Source of the DNA: Thunnus maccoyii
Lineage: Eukaryota; Chordata; Actinopteri; Scombriformes; Scombridae
Assembly: GCF_910596095.1 (NCBI RefSeq)
Contig: NC_056538.1
Coordinates: 11,836,001-11,900,000 of the forward strand
Direction: 5' to 3'
Length of the DNA stretch: 64,000 bases
Shown here: in pieces, positions 1 to 17,883 of the stretch
Layout: each line of letters starts with the position of its first letter
How positions within the stretch are numbered: the stretch's first letter is position 1
The notes under the pieces: generated by a model
Told to the model about the DNA's origin: nothing
Database searches by the model: none
Seen by the model: only the letters and a program-made list of their open reading frames with translations
Made by a program: the position numbers and the translations under genes

Positions 1-1968
1 TGAAGGATTTGGGGTAAATGTCTCGGAGACACTGAGTAACATAGGTGCCAACTCCAGACCCCGTCCCCCCTGCTACACTCATCATGGCCATGAGCCCAGC
101 CAGTCTGTCACAGCGCTCCACCTCTCGCCTCACCAACTCCTCCACCGCTTCCCTGTGACAAGGACCGTGGACGCAAAACCTAATGTGAGACAAGAAGCAC
201 ATCACCAGATTAGTTTTTCACCCTTGACATTCATTTCTACACACAGGGTGATTGTTTTCTCGCATTTGTGTTGATGATCACATCTGTAAAAATATACACA
301 AGGCTAACAATGTGATTACAAGTTACTTTTGACTTGATTTGAGCAGCTCATTCTTCAGATCGGAAATAGAAGTTTGACAAAATAATCCCAACTCAAGATC
401 CACTTACTACTAAATACTAAATGTGATGCTGATCTTAAAGGCCAACACATACGATAAGTCCTAAAAGTGTCACTGATGAAATCATCTAACAGCTACTGAG
501 CTCACATATCAACAGATTCATCTCCATGACAACTCAACAAATCCCACCTGCACATGAAGACGGTGTGATACAGCTGAAAGCTCCAGAAAAAACCTTGAGT
601 TGGGATTGATTTGACGTGATGATTACAAAATGACATGATAGGGTTTGATTGACAATGTTTATCATTACTATAACAACAGCAGTCTGATCAGTAAACAGTG
701 GATAAAGAGCCAGTAGTGGAGGAAACTGGGTCTGCACCTAACAAATATTTCATTATTAATTAATCTATTGATTATTTTCTAATCTATTAGTTGTTTGATC
801 CATAAAATGTCATAACATGGTGACATTTTACAAATTTGAGAAGCTGGAATCAGAGAATTTTGCCTTTTTTTTTTCTTTTTTTTTTTTTTTTTACAAAATC
901 AGAATTATTAATCAATTACCAAAATAGTCGTCAATCAATTTAATTGTTGGAAACGAAACAATTAATCAACTAATCATTGCAGCTCTAGAGGAAATAGTAA
1001 GGAAATATTTCCACTATTCTACAGAAACAGAGGAAGGAATGAAAGGTTTCCTTACCCATTAGCCCAGTTGTTTCCAGAGCCCTGCTTCTGGCTGAAGTAT
1101 GAAGTGTCTCCATACTTCCACCTGCCAGACTTTGCAGCCTTGGTTAAACTCTGGTTGATGACTTTGGGCTCCATGTCTATCAGCACTGCCCTCGCCACAA
1201 GCTCTGGTTAAAAGAGAAAAATATATGACAGTAGAATGTAAGAGATGACTTTCGAGCTAAACATCAGTCTGGTACACTAAACTGGACAAACTCCACAGTC
1301 TTTATGTGTGGCTGGATGTGTGATATTGATGCACAGTTTGTTAAATGCTTTCATCATGGTGGTACTATCCCATCTAATTGTCCAGACCATGTCTGTACAT
1401 GTTGTGTTCGGTGTTATTCCTCTTGGGTGGGAGAGAAAACTTGATAAATTTAATTTTTTTTAAAAAGATGACTTTCATTATCAATTATTTATTAGATAAT
1501 TTGAATAGCTGTTCAGTCTATAAAAAAACAAGCGAATACTGAGAAATGCACATTGTGATTTTCATTGCTTGTTTTGTCCAACTTATAATTATATTAAACA
1601 GAGAAAAGCAGCACATGCTCACATTTGAACAGCTGGAAACTTATGAACCAGTGTCATTTTGCTTGAGAAATGGCTTTAACAATTAATTATCAAAAACCAA
1701 TTGATCCTCTATCAATCAACTAATCGTTTAGACTCCTAATAATTGACACATAAACACATGCACAGTATAGAAAGTCACAACACAATCCAGAGAGGGGAGT
1801 AGAGAAGAGGATCTCACCTCCCTGTGTAGTTTGATGGAAGAACCTCTCACAGCTGGCTGTACTGTACGTTTTCCTCTGCGGCTCCTGAGCATCACTGCAG
1901 ATGATGTCAAACAGCTCCTGACCCACCTGGTTACCGCACTGACCGAGCTGAACTGTTACTACTGACAT
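1..1968 (-). CDS. tubd1: Delta-tubulin (5' part of gene, three coding exons; 3' end outside window)
   Basis: Delta-tubulin is a non-canonical tubulin needed for triplet microtubules of centrioles and basal bodies. Coding exons on the minus strand: 1968-1818, 1203-1056 and 179-1 (continuing past the window edge). Joined they read through without stops, with phase-matched GT-AG junctions. The protein begins [20 protein letters not shown], the tubulin N-terminal GQCGNQ nucleotide loop in its delta-tubulin form. Exon 2 gives [14 protein letters not shown] and GSGNNWANG. Exon 3 contains the GTP-binding signature AGGTGSG. The start is the first ATG, matching the family N-terminus. The gene is divergent to rps6kb1, as in mammals. 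Introns 1 and 2 each hold a degenerate AT-rich MITE copy. Identity is firm; only about the first 160 residues of a roughly 450-residue protein are present. Confidence 0.93.
747..987. repeat. AT-rich MITE copy in tubd1 intron 2
   Basis: Starts with a TTAATTAATCTATTGATTA-like stretch and ends with an ATTAATCAACTAATCATTGC-like stretch followed by AGCTCTAG. These are the degenerate terminal sequences of a very common fish element I recognise by its end 'cgattaatcgttgcagctcta'. The interior holds the phrase aagctggaatcagagaattttg and a T-rich run. Superfamily not assigned. Confidence 0.7.
1455..1737. repeat. Second, more decayed copy of the same AT-rich MITE, in tubd1 intron 1
   Basis: Has the same order of landmarks as the copy at 747-987: a TTCATTATCAATTATTTATTAGAT start, a 'gtctataaaa' phrase, a 'ttgtccaactt' phrase, a 'aacagctggaaact' phrase and an ATCAATCAACTAATCGTTTAGA end. 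Orientation is the same as the first copy, so the two flank tubd1 exon 2 as direct repeats. Confidence 0.6.
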
Positions 1969-2126
1969 GTTTACACCCAGGTGAAGAACAAGACTCCAGT
2001 CTCCCGATCAGACTGTGAGACCAGACAGTCTGCTGCTCCCTGTTGAATCCACGATCTGGATCAAACACTTCATGACTGCAGCCACCGAGCCGACAGTTTC
2101 TATAGTTGTGTTTATGAACTGCCGCC

Positions 2127-2135
2127 ACCGGAAGT
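2127..2135 (+). promoter_or_regulatory. ETS-type site ACCGGAAGT near the tubd1 5' end
   Basis: The sequence ACCGGAAGT is an exact ETS/GABP core about 160 bp upstream of the tubd1 start codon, inside the GC-rich stretch tgccgccaccggaagttc. Such sites are typical of TATA-less housekeeping promoters. Use as a promoter element is inferred from position only. Confidence 0.4.
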
Positions 2136-2261
2136 TCTTCTTCTACTTCTGTTGAATTTTATGGCGGCTGGTATCATATGTGTTGCATTACCGCCACCTG
2201 CTGGACTGTAACAGCTTCACAGTGCAAAAGTGATCCCATTCATGACATTGTTCACTCTATA

Positions 2262-2480
2262 ACCAGTGGTGGAAAGTAACTAAGTACATTTACTCAGGTA
2301 CTGTAGGCTACGTAAGTATAATTTTGAGCTTGTACTTTACTTGAGTATTTCCATTTGATGCTACTTTATACTTCCACTCCACTACATTTCAGAGGGAAAT
2401 ATTGTTCTTTCCACTCCACAACATTTATTTGACAGCTTTAGTTACTTTTCAGATGAAGATTTGACACAAAAGATAATATA
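2262..2480. repeat. Common percomorph interspersed element
   Basis: Contains the phrases agtggtggaaagtaactaag, tacatttactcaggtactgt, ttgtactttacttgagtatt and ccactacatttcagagggaa, which I recognise as a very abundant percomorph genomic repeat. Its superfamily cannot be set from this one copy and the edges are approximate. Confidence 0.65.
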
Positions 2481-2787
2481 ACAAACTTTTAAATACAACA
2501 CCTTGTTAAAGATGAAACCAGTGGTTTCTAACCTTTTTGGCTGTTGACGTCTTACAGAAAGCAGTGTGTAGTCGGTGTCACATTTCAGATGTCTATGAGT
2601 TGTTAACAGCTCCACCAAATAGTGATTTCACTTCTCACGTGCTTTCATTTCAATAATATTCAAATGATCCAATATTTCACCAAAAATCAAAGATTAGAGA
2701 AAAAGTCCAAAAACTGAAAACAGATTTGTGTACCAGAACTTTGTTTTTTCTTCTTTCCTCTCCCATTTATCATCCCATGACCCCTCA

Positions 2788-3288
2788 GATTTATCTGGTG
2801 ACCCTTTGGAGGGGGAACTTTTCAGTCGATGGTGGCCAGCACATATTTTTTGCTGTGGTGTGCTGGGGAGGTGGAATCAAGGCTGGGGAGCTGTACAGCC
2901 TCAACAAGCTTGTGAGGAAGGCTAGCACTGTGTTTGGACTGACGCTGCACAGTCTGGAGGCAGTGGCAGAGAGGAAGACGACGGAAAAAATCAATAAGAT
3001 CCTGGGAAATCCCTCCCATCCCCTCTATGAGGAGCTGTGGCTGAGGCTTACTCTCCCCAGGTGCAAAACAGGGCAGCTCAGGTGTTCCTTTGTGCCAACA
3101 GCCATCAGACTATCAGTCTGTACAACAGTGTCTGGACCCCCCCTCCCCCCTCCCATTACATGCACTTTATCTTGTTGTTGTTGATGGTTACTTTCGTTAT
3201 GCTGTCTATCTTTGCTGCTGTGACATCACAAATGTCCTCTCTTGGGGGATCAATAAAGTGTAATTTTATCTTATCTTATCTTATCTTT
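2788..3288 (+). mobile_element. 5'-truncated L2-like LINE: end of ORF2 plus 3' tail
   Basis: The plus-strand frame from about 2788 to 3140 encodes a decayed C-terminus typical of fish L2/CR1-clade ORF2 proteins, with landmarks AVVCWGGGIKAGE, SLNKLVRKAS, ILGNPSHPLYEE and RCKTGQLRCSFVPTAIRL. It is followed by a 3' UTR ending ttgggggatcaataaagtg and a pentanucleotide TTATC tail, the usual L2-type terminus. Reverse transcriptase and endonuclease regions are absent, so the copy is dead on arrival or eroded. Exact clade is an inference. Confidence 0.8.
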
Positions 3289-3633
3289 CTGTTCAGAAGT
3301 TTTCAGTTTTAATTGTCTTAAAGTGCAACAACTTACTATTGACCTGTCCCTTCAAAAGTAACTGGTTAATGGGGACGCAGCCCTGTAAAATACACTTGGT
3401 GGCAGAACTGAAACTGAAAAATTCTGAACCACACCTGAAAAATTAAGCAGCAAAACTGGAAAAAAGTGACCACAAAGGTTCAGTCATTATGTTCGTACTC
3501 TCTGAATTCTCTACCACATGAAATGAGGTCTCTACAGCAGTGTCTTCTTAACTAAAAACACATCTTTTTTTCACAAGCTCTTAGTTAGGTTTGCAGGTTA
3601 ACAGGTAAAACTTTTATTTTAGAATCAGCATCA

Positions 3634-3639
3634 TCATCA

Positions 3640-3690
<51 letters not shown>
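3634..3690. repeat. ATC/ATT trinucleotide microsatellite
   Basis: An atcatcatc run passes into a long uninterrupted attattatt array. It lies inside repeat-derived DNA (the following segment ends 'aataaatttgacttgac', a typical fish LINE/SINE 3' tail). Confidence 0.85.
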
Positions 3691-3896
3691 CCTTTTTAAT
3701 AATAACACCTTCTTATCTCATATGTTTTTATATTATCTTATGTTTATGAGATGTGTGATCTTTGCCTGTTATTTATTGCTTTTTATCTTGAAGCACATTG
3801 AGTCTAATGTCCTTTATAAATAAATTTGACTTGACACAAAAGTTTTATTGTAAGTTAGAAAGAAGAAGTCCTTTCACTTTCAATTCTTTTCTTTTT

Positions 3897-3898
<2 letters not shown>

Positions 3899-3933
<35 letters not shown>
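3899..3933 (+). repeat. 35-base T homopolymer upstream of rps6kb1
   Basis: An uninterrupted T run, preceded by T-rich sequence with single interruptions, lies about 215 bp before the rps6kb1 start codon. It could be the A-tail of a minus-strand retrocopy or a nucleosome-excluding poly(dA:dT) tract. Confidence 0.9.
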
Positions 3934-3934
<1 letters not shown>

Positions 3935-4147
3935 ATGCTGATGAGATTTTGTTCAATTATGTCGACACAAATTGAATCCCATAGAAACCAGATCTTCCAG
4001 GTTACCGCCCCTTTCGCTAGGCGCTGCAGTGCGCATGCTCGGTGTAGTAGCCGGTTATGGCGGCGGTGTGTGTTTGTCCATGAGGTGCGGGGACGCCTGC
4101 CTGCTATCTTGCGGTGTGTGACAGAGCGATCCGAGCGAAGCGCTGCC

Positions 4148-10705
<6,558 letters not shown>

Positions 10706-11648
10706 CCCACTGCGCCTCTTTAGGAGAGTTTATTTCTTGACTCTTTTTTGTTTTTTCTTTCTTTCTTTGTTGATATTTTTTAAGAAACAAAGCAAAAAGA
10801 TATGAATGCTAGAGACAATGAAAATCAAGAATTGCACATCTGCACACTACATATACTGTCACAGCCTGGAGTTTGTGCGTGGGTCTGGGACTCCAGTGTG
10901 CTGCAGTTAAATGCTACCGACTACATCACCATCTCACCACGACACCTCAGGTCTCATGACCTTTTGTCTTCTGACCCCAACTTCCTGAACTGGACTAGTA
11001 GGACTGGAAATCTTTTGAGGAGCTACAGCCTTTGTGCAACCTGGAAATCAGAGGCGATAATGTATCACACAGTATGCAAGCAATTTACTCTAAAAATGCA
11101 GTCAGTCTACTGTACAAGACGACGTCCAAAGTGCTTTGTGCTATTTGAATGAGCGCCAGTGAGGAAATTGCTTCCATTGGGAGATTTTGACAGTACTTTT
11201 TCTTAGACAATGCTTCCTGGCTCTGAATGAAATGATATAAATTAGGTTTATTATCGAAAAAGATCAAATTAATTATCATTGTGAGCAGCGGACAAGCAGA
11301 GGTTCTGCTATATAGCTTTATGTCTTATGTTTTACAGAATGGATGCATTAACTGTGCTATACATCGATGATGAATCAGAGAGCGTAAATTAAAAACAGAA
11401 AAAACAATGTTGACTTTTTACATTCTTTGGGCGCATTAGTGTTGTGGATGACTTGTGGAATGGCTTATTTGATGTGGGATCCAGCCTTCAATTATCCGCT
11501 CTTCAGGCACGCTACACTTTGGGATGTATCACTGGATTAGTTGACACGTCACCAGACATAATTCAGCTTGATGAAATTATAGCGTGACTCACTTTACCAT
11601 CAACACCCCAAAACATCAAACTGATCTCGGTGCTGCTCTGTGTGACCC

Positions 11649-11651
<3 letters not shown>

Positions 11652-11688
<37 letters not shown>
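11652..11688 (+). repeat. 37-base C homopolymer (G run on minus strand)
   Basis: An uninterrupted run of C, followed within 90 bp by further C runs (about 11691-11700 and 11752-11774). It falls in the inferred rps6kb1 3' UTR. It may form quadruplex on the minus strand or an i-motif on the plus strand; true length in the genome is uncertain because such runs are poorly sequenced. Confidence 0.85.
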
Positions 11689-11940
11689 TACCCCCACCCC
11701 TCAGGAGTCTGCAGGCCCTGGTGGTGGGACATCAGACCCCATCTGACCCCCCTCCCCCCAACCCCCCCCCCCCAGGAGTGAATTCATAATGGAGACTGTG
11801 TCGCCAGTTGATCTGGACACCGTCTGCAGTTGTGGGGTTTAATGCTCCATAAACTTGGGGCAACATTTACAGCCTCTTGCATCAGCGCTCACTTGTTTAG
11901 GAGGGAATTTTTAGAATTCCTGAAAAGCAAGAAAAATTAT

Positions 11941-11946
11941 AATAAA
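11941..11946 (+). terminator. Candidate polyadenylation signal of rps6kb1
   Basis: AATAAA about 1.24 kb past the rps6kb1 stop codon, followed by T/GT-rich sequence (gtcgtgtcttctgtgtgtg) within 25-45 bases, as expected for a downstream element. Confidence 0.5.
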
Positions 11947-12053
11947 ATTTAAAAAATACAAAACGCGTCGTGTCTTCTGTGTGTGACAATCATCTATACT
12001 TAAAGAAAAAAATGATGAGACCTCGGAAGTGTGCATATGTATATATATTTTTT

Positions 12054-12059
12054 TTTATT
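12054..12059 (-). terminator. Candidate polyadenylation signal of slc33a1
   Basis: AATAAA on the minus strand (tttatt on plus). If used, the slc33a1 3' UTR would be about 2.8 kb and the two convergent transcripts would end within roughly 100 bp of each other. Another minus-strand hexamer lies near 14.30 kb. Confidence 0.35.
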
Positions 12060-14867
12060 ACATATAAGATTTGTTTCAAATCTAAATATTGCATCCTATG
12101 AATGTCAAAATTCATCACGTTCATCATCAGAACATTACGGAGCTGCTAGCATATTTAAATTTCTCACTGTCTCATCGCCATGTGCTGTCGTTTTCTTTGA
12201 TGATTGGGGAATTGGAATAATTGTAAACAAAAATTGTGCAAAGCAAAATAAAAAAAATCACTAATTTACATAAAACAAAATGGCTTTTTTAAAATAAATG
12301 TGATTTATAGGTCATGAGGTAATGTTGAAATAACGACATGTTCTGTCACTGAAATAACAAGTAGTTCACCACCAACTAAATGCTAGTTTAAAGGACTAAA
12401 TAAACAATCTGAAATGTCAGTCTAAAATATAAAAACACTAAATCACTTTACACACATCTACAGTTGTGTTTGTTGAAGAAAATCAAACCAAACATGGTGT
12501 CCTCTAGCAAAAAGGCTCTCAAGATGAATTTTGTCATATAACAGAAATGTGGCACAAATCAAAAGGTGCACTTAACATCACAGCAAAAAAAAAAATGAAG
12601 TGAAGAAGCTGCTCACAGTGTGTGAGTTTAATGTACAGTTTAAGAGACTTTTGTGCATTTCAATGGAAAATAACTTCTACTACAGTAATCCAAATATGGT
12701 TGACCTTTTACCTGTGGTTTACAAAGTAAGCCTAAGAAATCAGAACATTAGTTAAAATGTGTCTCATCCTCTTCTGATAAGACAATGTGAACATGAAGTG
12801 AGAACAGCTTACATGAACCCTGATTGTGTACTTCAACATTTTACATTTGACAGAGCAGTTCCATCTTCAATGCTGGCTTTAGAGAAAATACTGCAACATT
12901 CAGTTTTATGTACAATATGCAAAACACAAGCCAGGATTTTACTTATCAAGTGTCTCACCAAGGCTGCTGGTCCAGGATCTGTTGTGGGAAAATCAATCAG
13001 AGTTTTTTTTAATTTTTTTTTTACAGGCCACTCAAAGTCCCAAAATCCCCAAATCCACTTTCTACATGTACTGTATATTTAGTGATCATCACCCTGAAAC
13101 CTGAAAGTAGATAAACGTATCGTCAGCTAAAAACTTACTGGTGGCTGGTGTTGATGTCCCACTCAGATGGTGTCCTTGATCAACAATACAGATCATGACA
13201 GACTTTGTGGATGTTTAAGTGTCTAACTTAGGACCCCTGCAATAAATTGTCGCATTAACATAATAATAAAAAATAAAGCATCCATAAAACTTTGGAATAT
13301 AATAAATAGGAAACCCTACTTGTGCATGGCTGAAAAAAGAAATATGCTGAATAACAAAACAACCAAAAGTAAATTGTTATCAGTGGATATTTTGATTATC
13401 AGTAGTTTTGTTCTTGCAACTTTAAAATAACTCCTCTTCCAGACCCTTTTAATAATCGAGATGTTCCAAAAGCTGCCAGTAAGTTGTCCACTATTGCTAT
13501 TTAAGATCTGAATTGGTCCTGTAATGGGGAAAACTGATCAGATTTCAGGAGAAAATCTGGAAAAATAAAGACATTTGTAAAATTACTCCAACAAAAAGCA
13601 TTTGATATTTTAGACAAAAGAACATCAGTTCATTCAACCATTGTTGAGGTTTTAGAATATGTATAACACGCTGTGCAAACTTAAGTCTTCATAAGGAATG
13701 TGAACTCAGCTTGATACTCTGTAGTTTGAGAAATAACTGAAATGATAGCAGTCGTGCTGTTTTGTGTAATCTACAAAACTACTGTATATTAGTGTACTGT
13801 ATATTGTAAGACCGGTGCTACTCATCAAATTCAACTGTTGCATTTATAAGTTGTCAAAAAGTTCCCTAACTCAATGATTTAATTACAGCTCAAACTAGCT
13901 TTGAAATGTTGTTGCCGGATGTCTTCAAATTCAAGCTAAACAAGGCACAAAGATGAAAAAATTACATTTAAATAATAATTTTAAAAAGAACATTGATTTA
14001 GATTTGAGTCAAACAGCAATCAAAGTTAATCTCCAAACTGGGTTTAACAAACTCAGATTACCAGATGGGTTGAGTTAAACAGCATCGGGGCAGTTAAAAT
14101 AGTTTGAGCTAAGAGCACAAAATATCTCAACCTGAAAGTAATTCTTAGTACGTCTTATTATATACTGTATAAATACTCCTGTTACATCAGCCAAAATATC
14201 AAAGTGAATAGTAGGTGTATGTAATCTTCAAAAAAAAGAAAATACAGTTAGTAAAAAGACGTGCATTTCTACATTTTACCTGTCTTTTCCCTTTAGTATC
14301 ATTTATTATGGAATAATAAAGAATAAACATTTTTCAAGATTTCTGGATATTGGAGGACTCAAATTGCAAGAGGGTTTTTTTTGCTGCCATTTTAATCTTT
14401 AGATGATCAAATGCAACAAACCCAACCATCTCGCCATCTGTGCAGGTTAAAACAAAGTCAGAGAATAATTTATAAGTGCTATTTGACCCAGCTCTGGTTT
14501 GGTTACGCTATTTAAAGCAGTATGGTTTCAGAGCAAAAAAAAAAAACCATATTAAAATATTCTACAGAAGTTCTTAAATAATATGAACAGTTGTTTCAGT
14601 TTTCTGAAGGACACTGTTACAGTCAGCACAAGTGATGATGAGGGATTTTTACCTCCACAGAAGACAAAGATGGTATATTTCTTCAGATTTATGTTTTCCA
14701 AGGTGACAGAAGTGAGAAAGAGCGAGTGTTTTCTGAATGTAGCAGCTAAAGCAGGACTGGATGGATGAAGATGGAGATACAGTTTGTCCAAGTACCGAGC
14801 TGTTTTTGGAGCAGAATATGTAGAGGTGCAACAAAAAGAGTCTGTGGTACTGATGAGAAGAGCGTCC

Positions 14868-17800
14868 TCACTGATTAATTCTGCACCGCCATGCAGCGGG
14901 GCTCTGGTCCTGCAGCCTTCTCATTTTCTTCCCTAACCACACCCACCAGGCTAAGCCAATCACAACACACACCACCGACTCCACGTAGTAGCCGTCCAAT
15001 GTTGTCACGCACGCGCCGCCCTCCTTGACGCACAGCTAGACATGGGAACAGGGACAAAGGAGTCAGTTTACACTTTCTAGGCGATTCAATCTGGCACATA
15101 CTCCCTCACTCTTGTCCCCACTTACCCCCGCCTCCTCTGGGGAGCCACAGCTTTGCCCCACAGCTCCCTGGCACTCCTTGGAGGTCAGTGGATCTACCAT
15201 CCACAGAGCCAAGGTGGAGGGCCAGTTTCCTCCTAGGTTAGTGACCGTGTTCAGCAGCGTCATGTAGGTCCCGCCAATGAGTGGGTCGCTCACTTTGGCG
15301 TGGAAGGCCATGCAGGCCACGTACATACTGTACAGTGCCACCTGGGTGCCAGAAATATGAGAAACTTCTGTTAAAGCTCCACAATTCTCAAACTTGCTGT
15401 AAATTTCTCACTTCGTTGTTATCACTTTATTGTCTGATGGCAATAATCAGAGATGAAGAAAAAAACATGCAGTACAATCAACTATTCCTTGGCCCCAAAA
15501 AACACGTCTTTGTTAAAAATGTTTTTCATGTGGCACCCTGGTGGCTTTGTCGTTCCCCATCTCTGCTCTTGTTTCCTGTCGTCTCTCTTTTGTCAACTCT
15601 CTCATAAAGGCATAAAATATTCAAACAAAAACAACTTTAAAAAAGTTTTTCATATCCTACTGAAAGACAAACAAACAGATCTCAACTTAATCTCCCTCAT
15701 ATGAAAAAAAAAAAGAAAAGGCTCTGATTTTTAAGTATTCCTCTGCTGCACAGTGACATCTGGGGGCAGAGATAGGAAATGAGATGCTGTTGATAGAGGA
15801 AAAAGAAAATCCTCTCAATACTTGTTGGCTGATATTTACCTGTTTAAGACTAAGTGACTGTAATAAATTGGACATTATACTTAAAAATGAAACAGACATA
15901 TTGTGATAAACCTGTCAATAGCTTACATAGATCATTTTTGTTCATGTGCAGAGGGTTAAATGATCTTTCTTTCAGGCAGTTTGCTCCAATCTGTGTGTTG
16001 CTAAGATCCTGTCGACTTGAATAAATGTGCTCAGAAAAACAAGATAGTAAAGAAAAGTACAGAAATTCCAAACCTGATGCACTGCGTAGCTAAGCAGCAC
16101 TATGCCGTAGTAATAAACAGGGAACCCCCCGTCTTGTTTTACACTCGGGGTCCACCACACCAGCAGAGCGTACTCCAGTCCTATGATCAACCTGCAACCA
16201 CACAGCAACAATGTGTAAGCTTTCAGTTTATTCAGCGTGTGTATGTGTGTGAGTTTATATGCCTGTATGTGTTACAACCTAAAAGGAAAGGCCTTGTAGA
16301 ACACATCCAGAGGTCTGGGCCCCGCTGTGTATTTACTGATGACCACTGGTAGAAGGATCTGAAGAGGCACCATGGGCACTGCCAGCAATGCCAACTGCTC
16401 CTTGGGAACTCCGGCCTCCACCAGCTTCAGACCTGTCACCGCATCTGCTGCAGAGAAGCCCATCTGAAACACAAAATATTAATGTTAAGTGTATCACTTT
16501 CAAGGTATATATTTCAAAAGGTACCAAATACTTATCAAGTGAAGGTTACATACTTTAGCAGTGAGAAGCAGGACACAGAAGGTGAAGACCGTGGGCATAT
16601 TGATGATAGAGAACAGCAAATTGTAGGTTTCCATGACACCCTTTGTCTCCTCCTGGACTCTCCTCCTCCCTCTGCCATGTTCATTCTCCCTTTTAAAGAC
16701 AGCTACTAGCGTTGTGGAAACCAGGAACACCATTCCCCAAAAAAACAAGAAGTCTGCAGCAGAAGAAGAGAACGAATTGGATATGAAAAGGTTTCATTCT
16801 GCAGTCATAATGCAAATTTCAAATTGATCTTGTAAAGATCTTGTAAATCAGGGATGGGTGGAGGGGGGGGTTCCCCACTGAGATACCTGGCAAGGTGACG
16901 ATGCCCGTGTCTTTGGGCTCTATTCTGAGGTATTTGTTACAGAAGTCAGCAGACTCCAGAGCCAGAAAGAGAACATTCCCAAGGAAGTAGCCAGCTGTCT
17001 GGCCAACGGAGTTACATGTAGATGCGTAGCCCACATTCTGTCTGGATAACATAGTCAGAGCCCAGCCATCCACAGCTATGTCCTTGGAGGAAGAGAGGGA
17101 AGAGCCATGAGATGATTAGAGAGAAACCATCTCTCTACCTGAATGTATTTATCTTTCTGAAAATGTGTTTGTGTCACAGTGTTTACGGATGCCTACCTGT
17201 GTGGCTGCCAGAAACGCTAGCATAAAGAAGACTGCGGTAAGTGTCACCACCTTTGGTCCTCCCTCACTCTGCAGCAGTGAGTTAACCGTTACAGACAGGT
17301 AGAGCATGAAGAGGCCCAGCAGGTACTGTGTGGGCACCAGCCATGACTTCCTGCAGAAGCAGGCGGGAGACGGAGAGTGGCATTGAGATTATCAGGGGAA
17401 AAAAATGAAAAAAAAATGTGTACAGACTAAATCATTAGCAAAAACAGTGTACAGGTGTCCTTCTTACCTTCTGCCAAACCTGCTGAAGTAGAGCGCATCC
17501 ACCAGTGGGGCCCAAAGAAGCTTGAGACTAAATGGCCAAAAGACAAAGCTGAAGAAGGCCTGGTCTTTGTAGCTGACACTCTTACTCTGCAAGATCAGAG
17601 GGATGCTTCCAGCCAGTCCCAGAGGAATCCCCTGCAGCACGTAGAGGAACAGAAGGAGCAACACGTTCCCCAACTCGCCCCGAATCCCAGGCTGGACTCT
17701 GCGGTGCCTCCTGTCCTCTGAGTCCGACCCTCTGATAAGACCCTCTGCTTCATCGTCTACTTCTGGCTCAGAGGCACTCATGTCTCCCCTGTCAATGTCC

Positions 17801-17883
17801 CTCATGTTTTCAGGAGGGAGGGGGGCACCTGCCGGCTTCCTCTGCCGCCCGTTCTTATGCGTGATCAAATCTGGGTGCTCCAT
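14868..17883 (-). CDS. slc33a1: Acetyl-coenzyme A transporter 1 (AT-1), complete
   Basis: Multi-pass ER-membrane transporter that brings acetyl-CoA into the ER lumen for lysine acetylation of secretory-pathway proteins. Minus-strand coding exons: 17883-17468, 17350-17197, 17082-16887, 16753-16554, 16463-16279, 16191-16074, 15341-15126, 15035-14868, all GT-AG and phase-consistent, giving 550 aa (human 549). Family hallmarks: first helix LLLLFLYVLQGIPLGLAGSI, then FWPFSLKLLWAPLVDA, DIAVDGWALTML, GYASTCNSVGQTAGYFLGN, GFSAADAVTGLKLVE, VSDPLIGGTYMTLLNT and LGGNWPSTLALW. The N-terminus is acidic and polar (about 70 residues), as in the family. The start is the only ATG giving the family layout. It sits head-to-head with gmps, as in mammals; a 5' noncoding exon near 18.9 kb is likely. 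Confidence 0.97.

Larger units (their letters stand above)
1969..4147. other. Divergent tubd1/rps6kb1 intergenic region
   Basis: A 2.2-kb spacer between two divergently transcribed genes. The tubd1-proximal part (about 1969-2170) and the rps6kb1-proximal part (about 4000-4147) look like unique, GC-richer promoter sequence. The middle is almost all repeats: a common fish interspersed element (about 2262-2480), an L2-like LINE 3' remnant (about 2788-3288), a trinucleotide TTA array, a repeat-like tail ending in aataaatttgacttgac, and a 35-base T run. Confidence 0.75.
10706..14867. other. Convergent rps6kb1/slc33a1 intergenic interval, mostly probable 3' UTR
   Basis: No coding exon was recognised. 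AT-rich sequence with polyadenylation hexamers facing each other near 11.94 and 12.06 kb suggests that much of it is the 3' UTR of rps6kb1 (plus, to about 11.96 kb) and of slc33a1 (minus, down to about 12.03 kb). It contains a 37-base C run at 11652-11688. The many open frames are short and unsupported. Confidence 0.6.
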
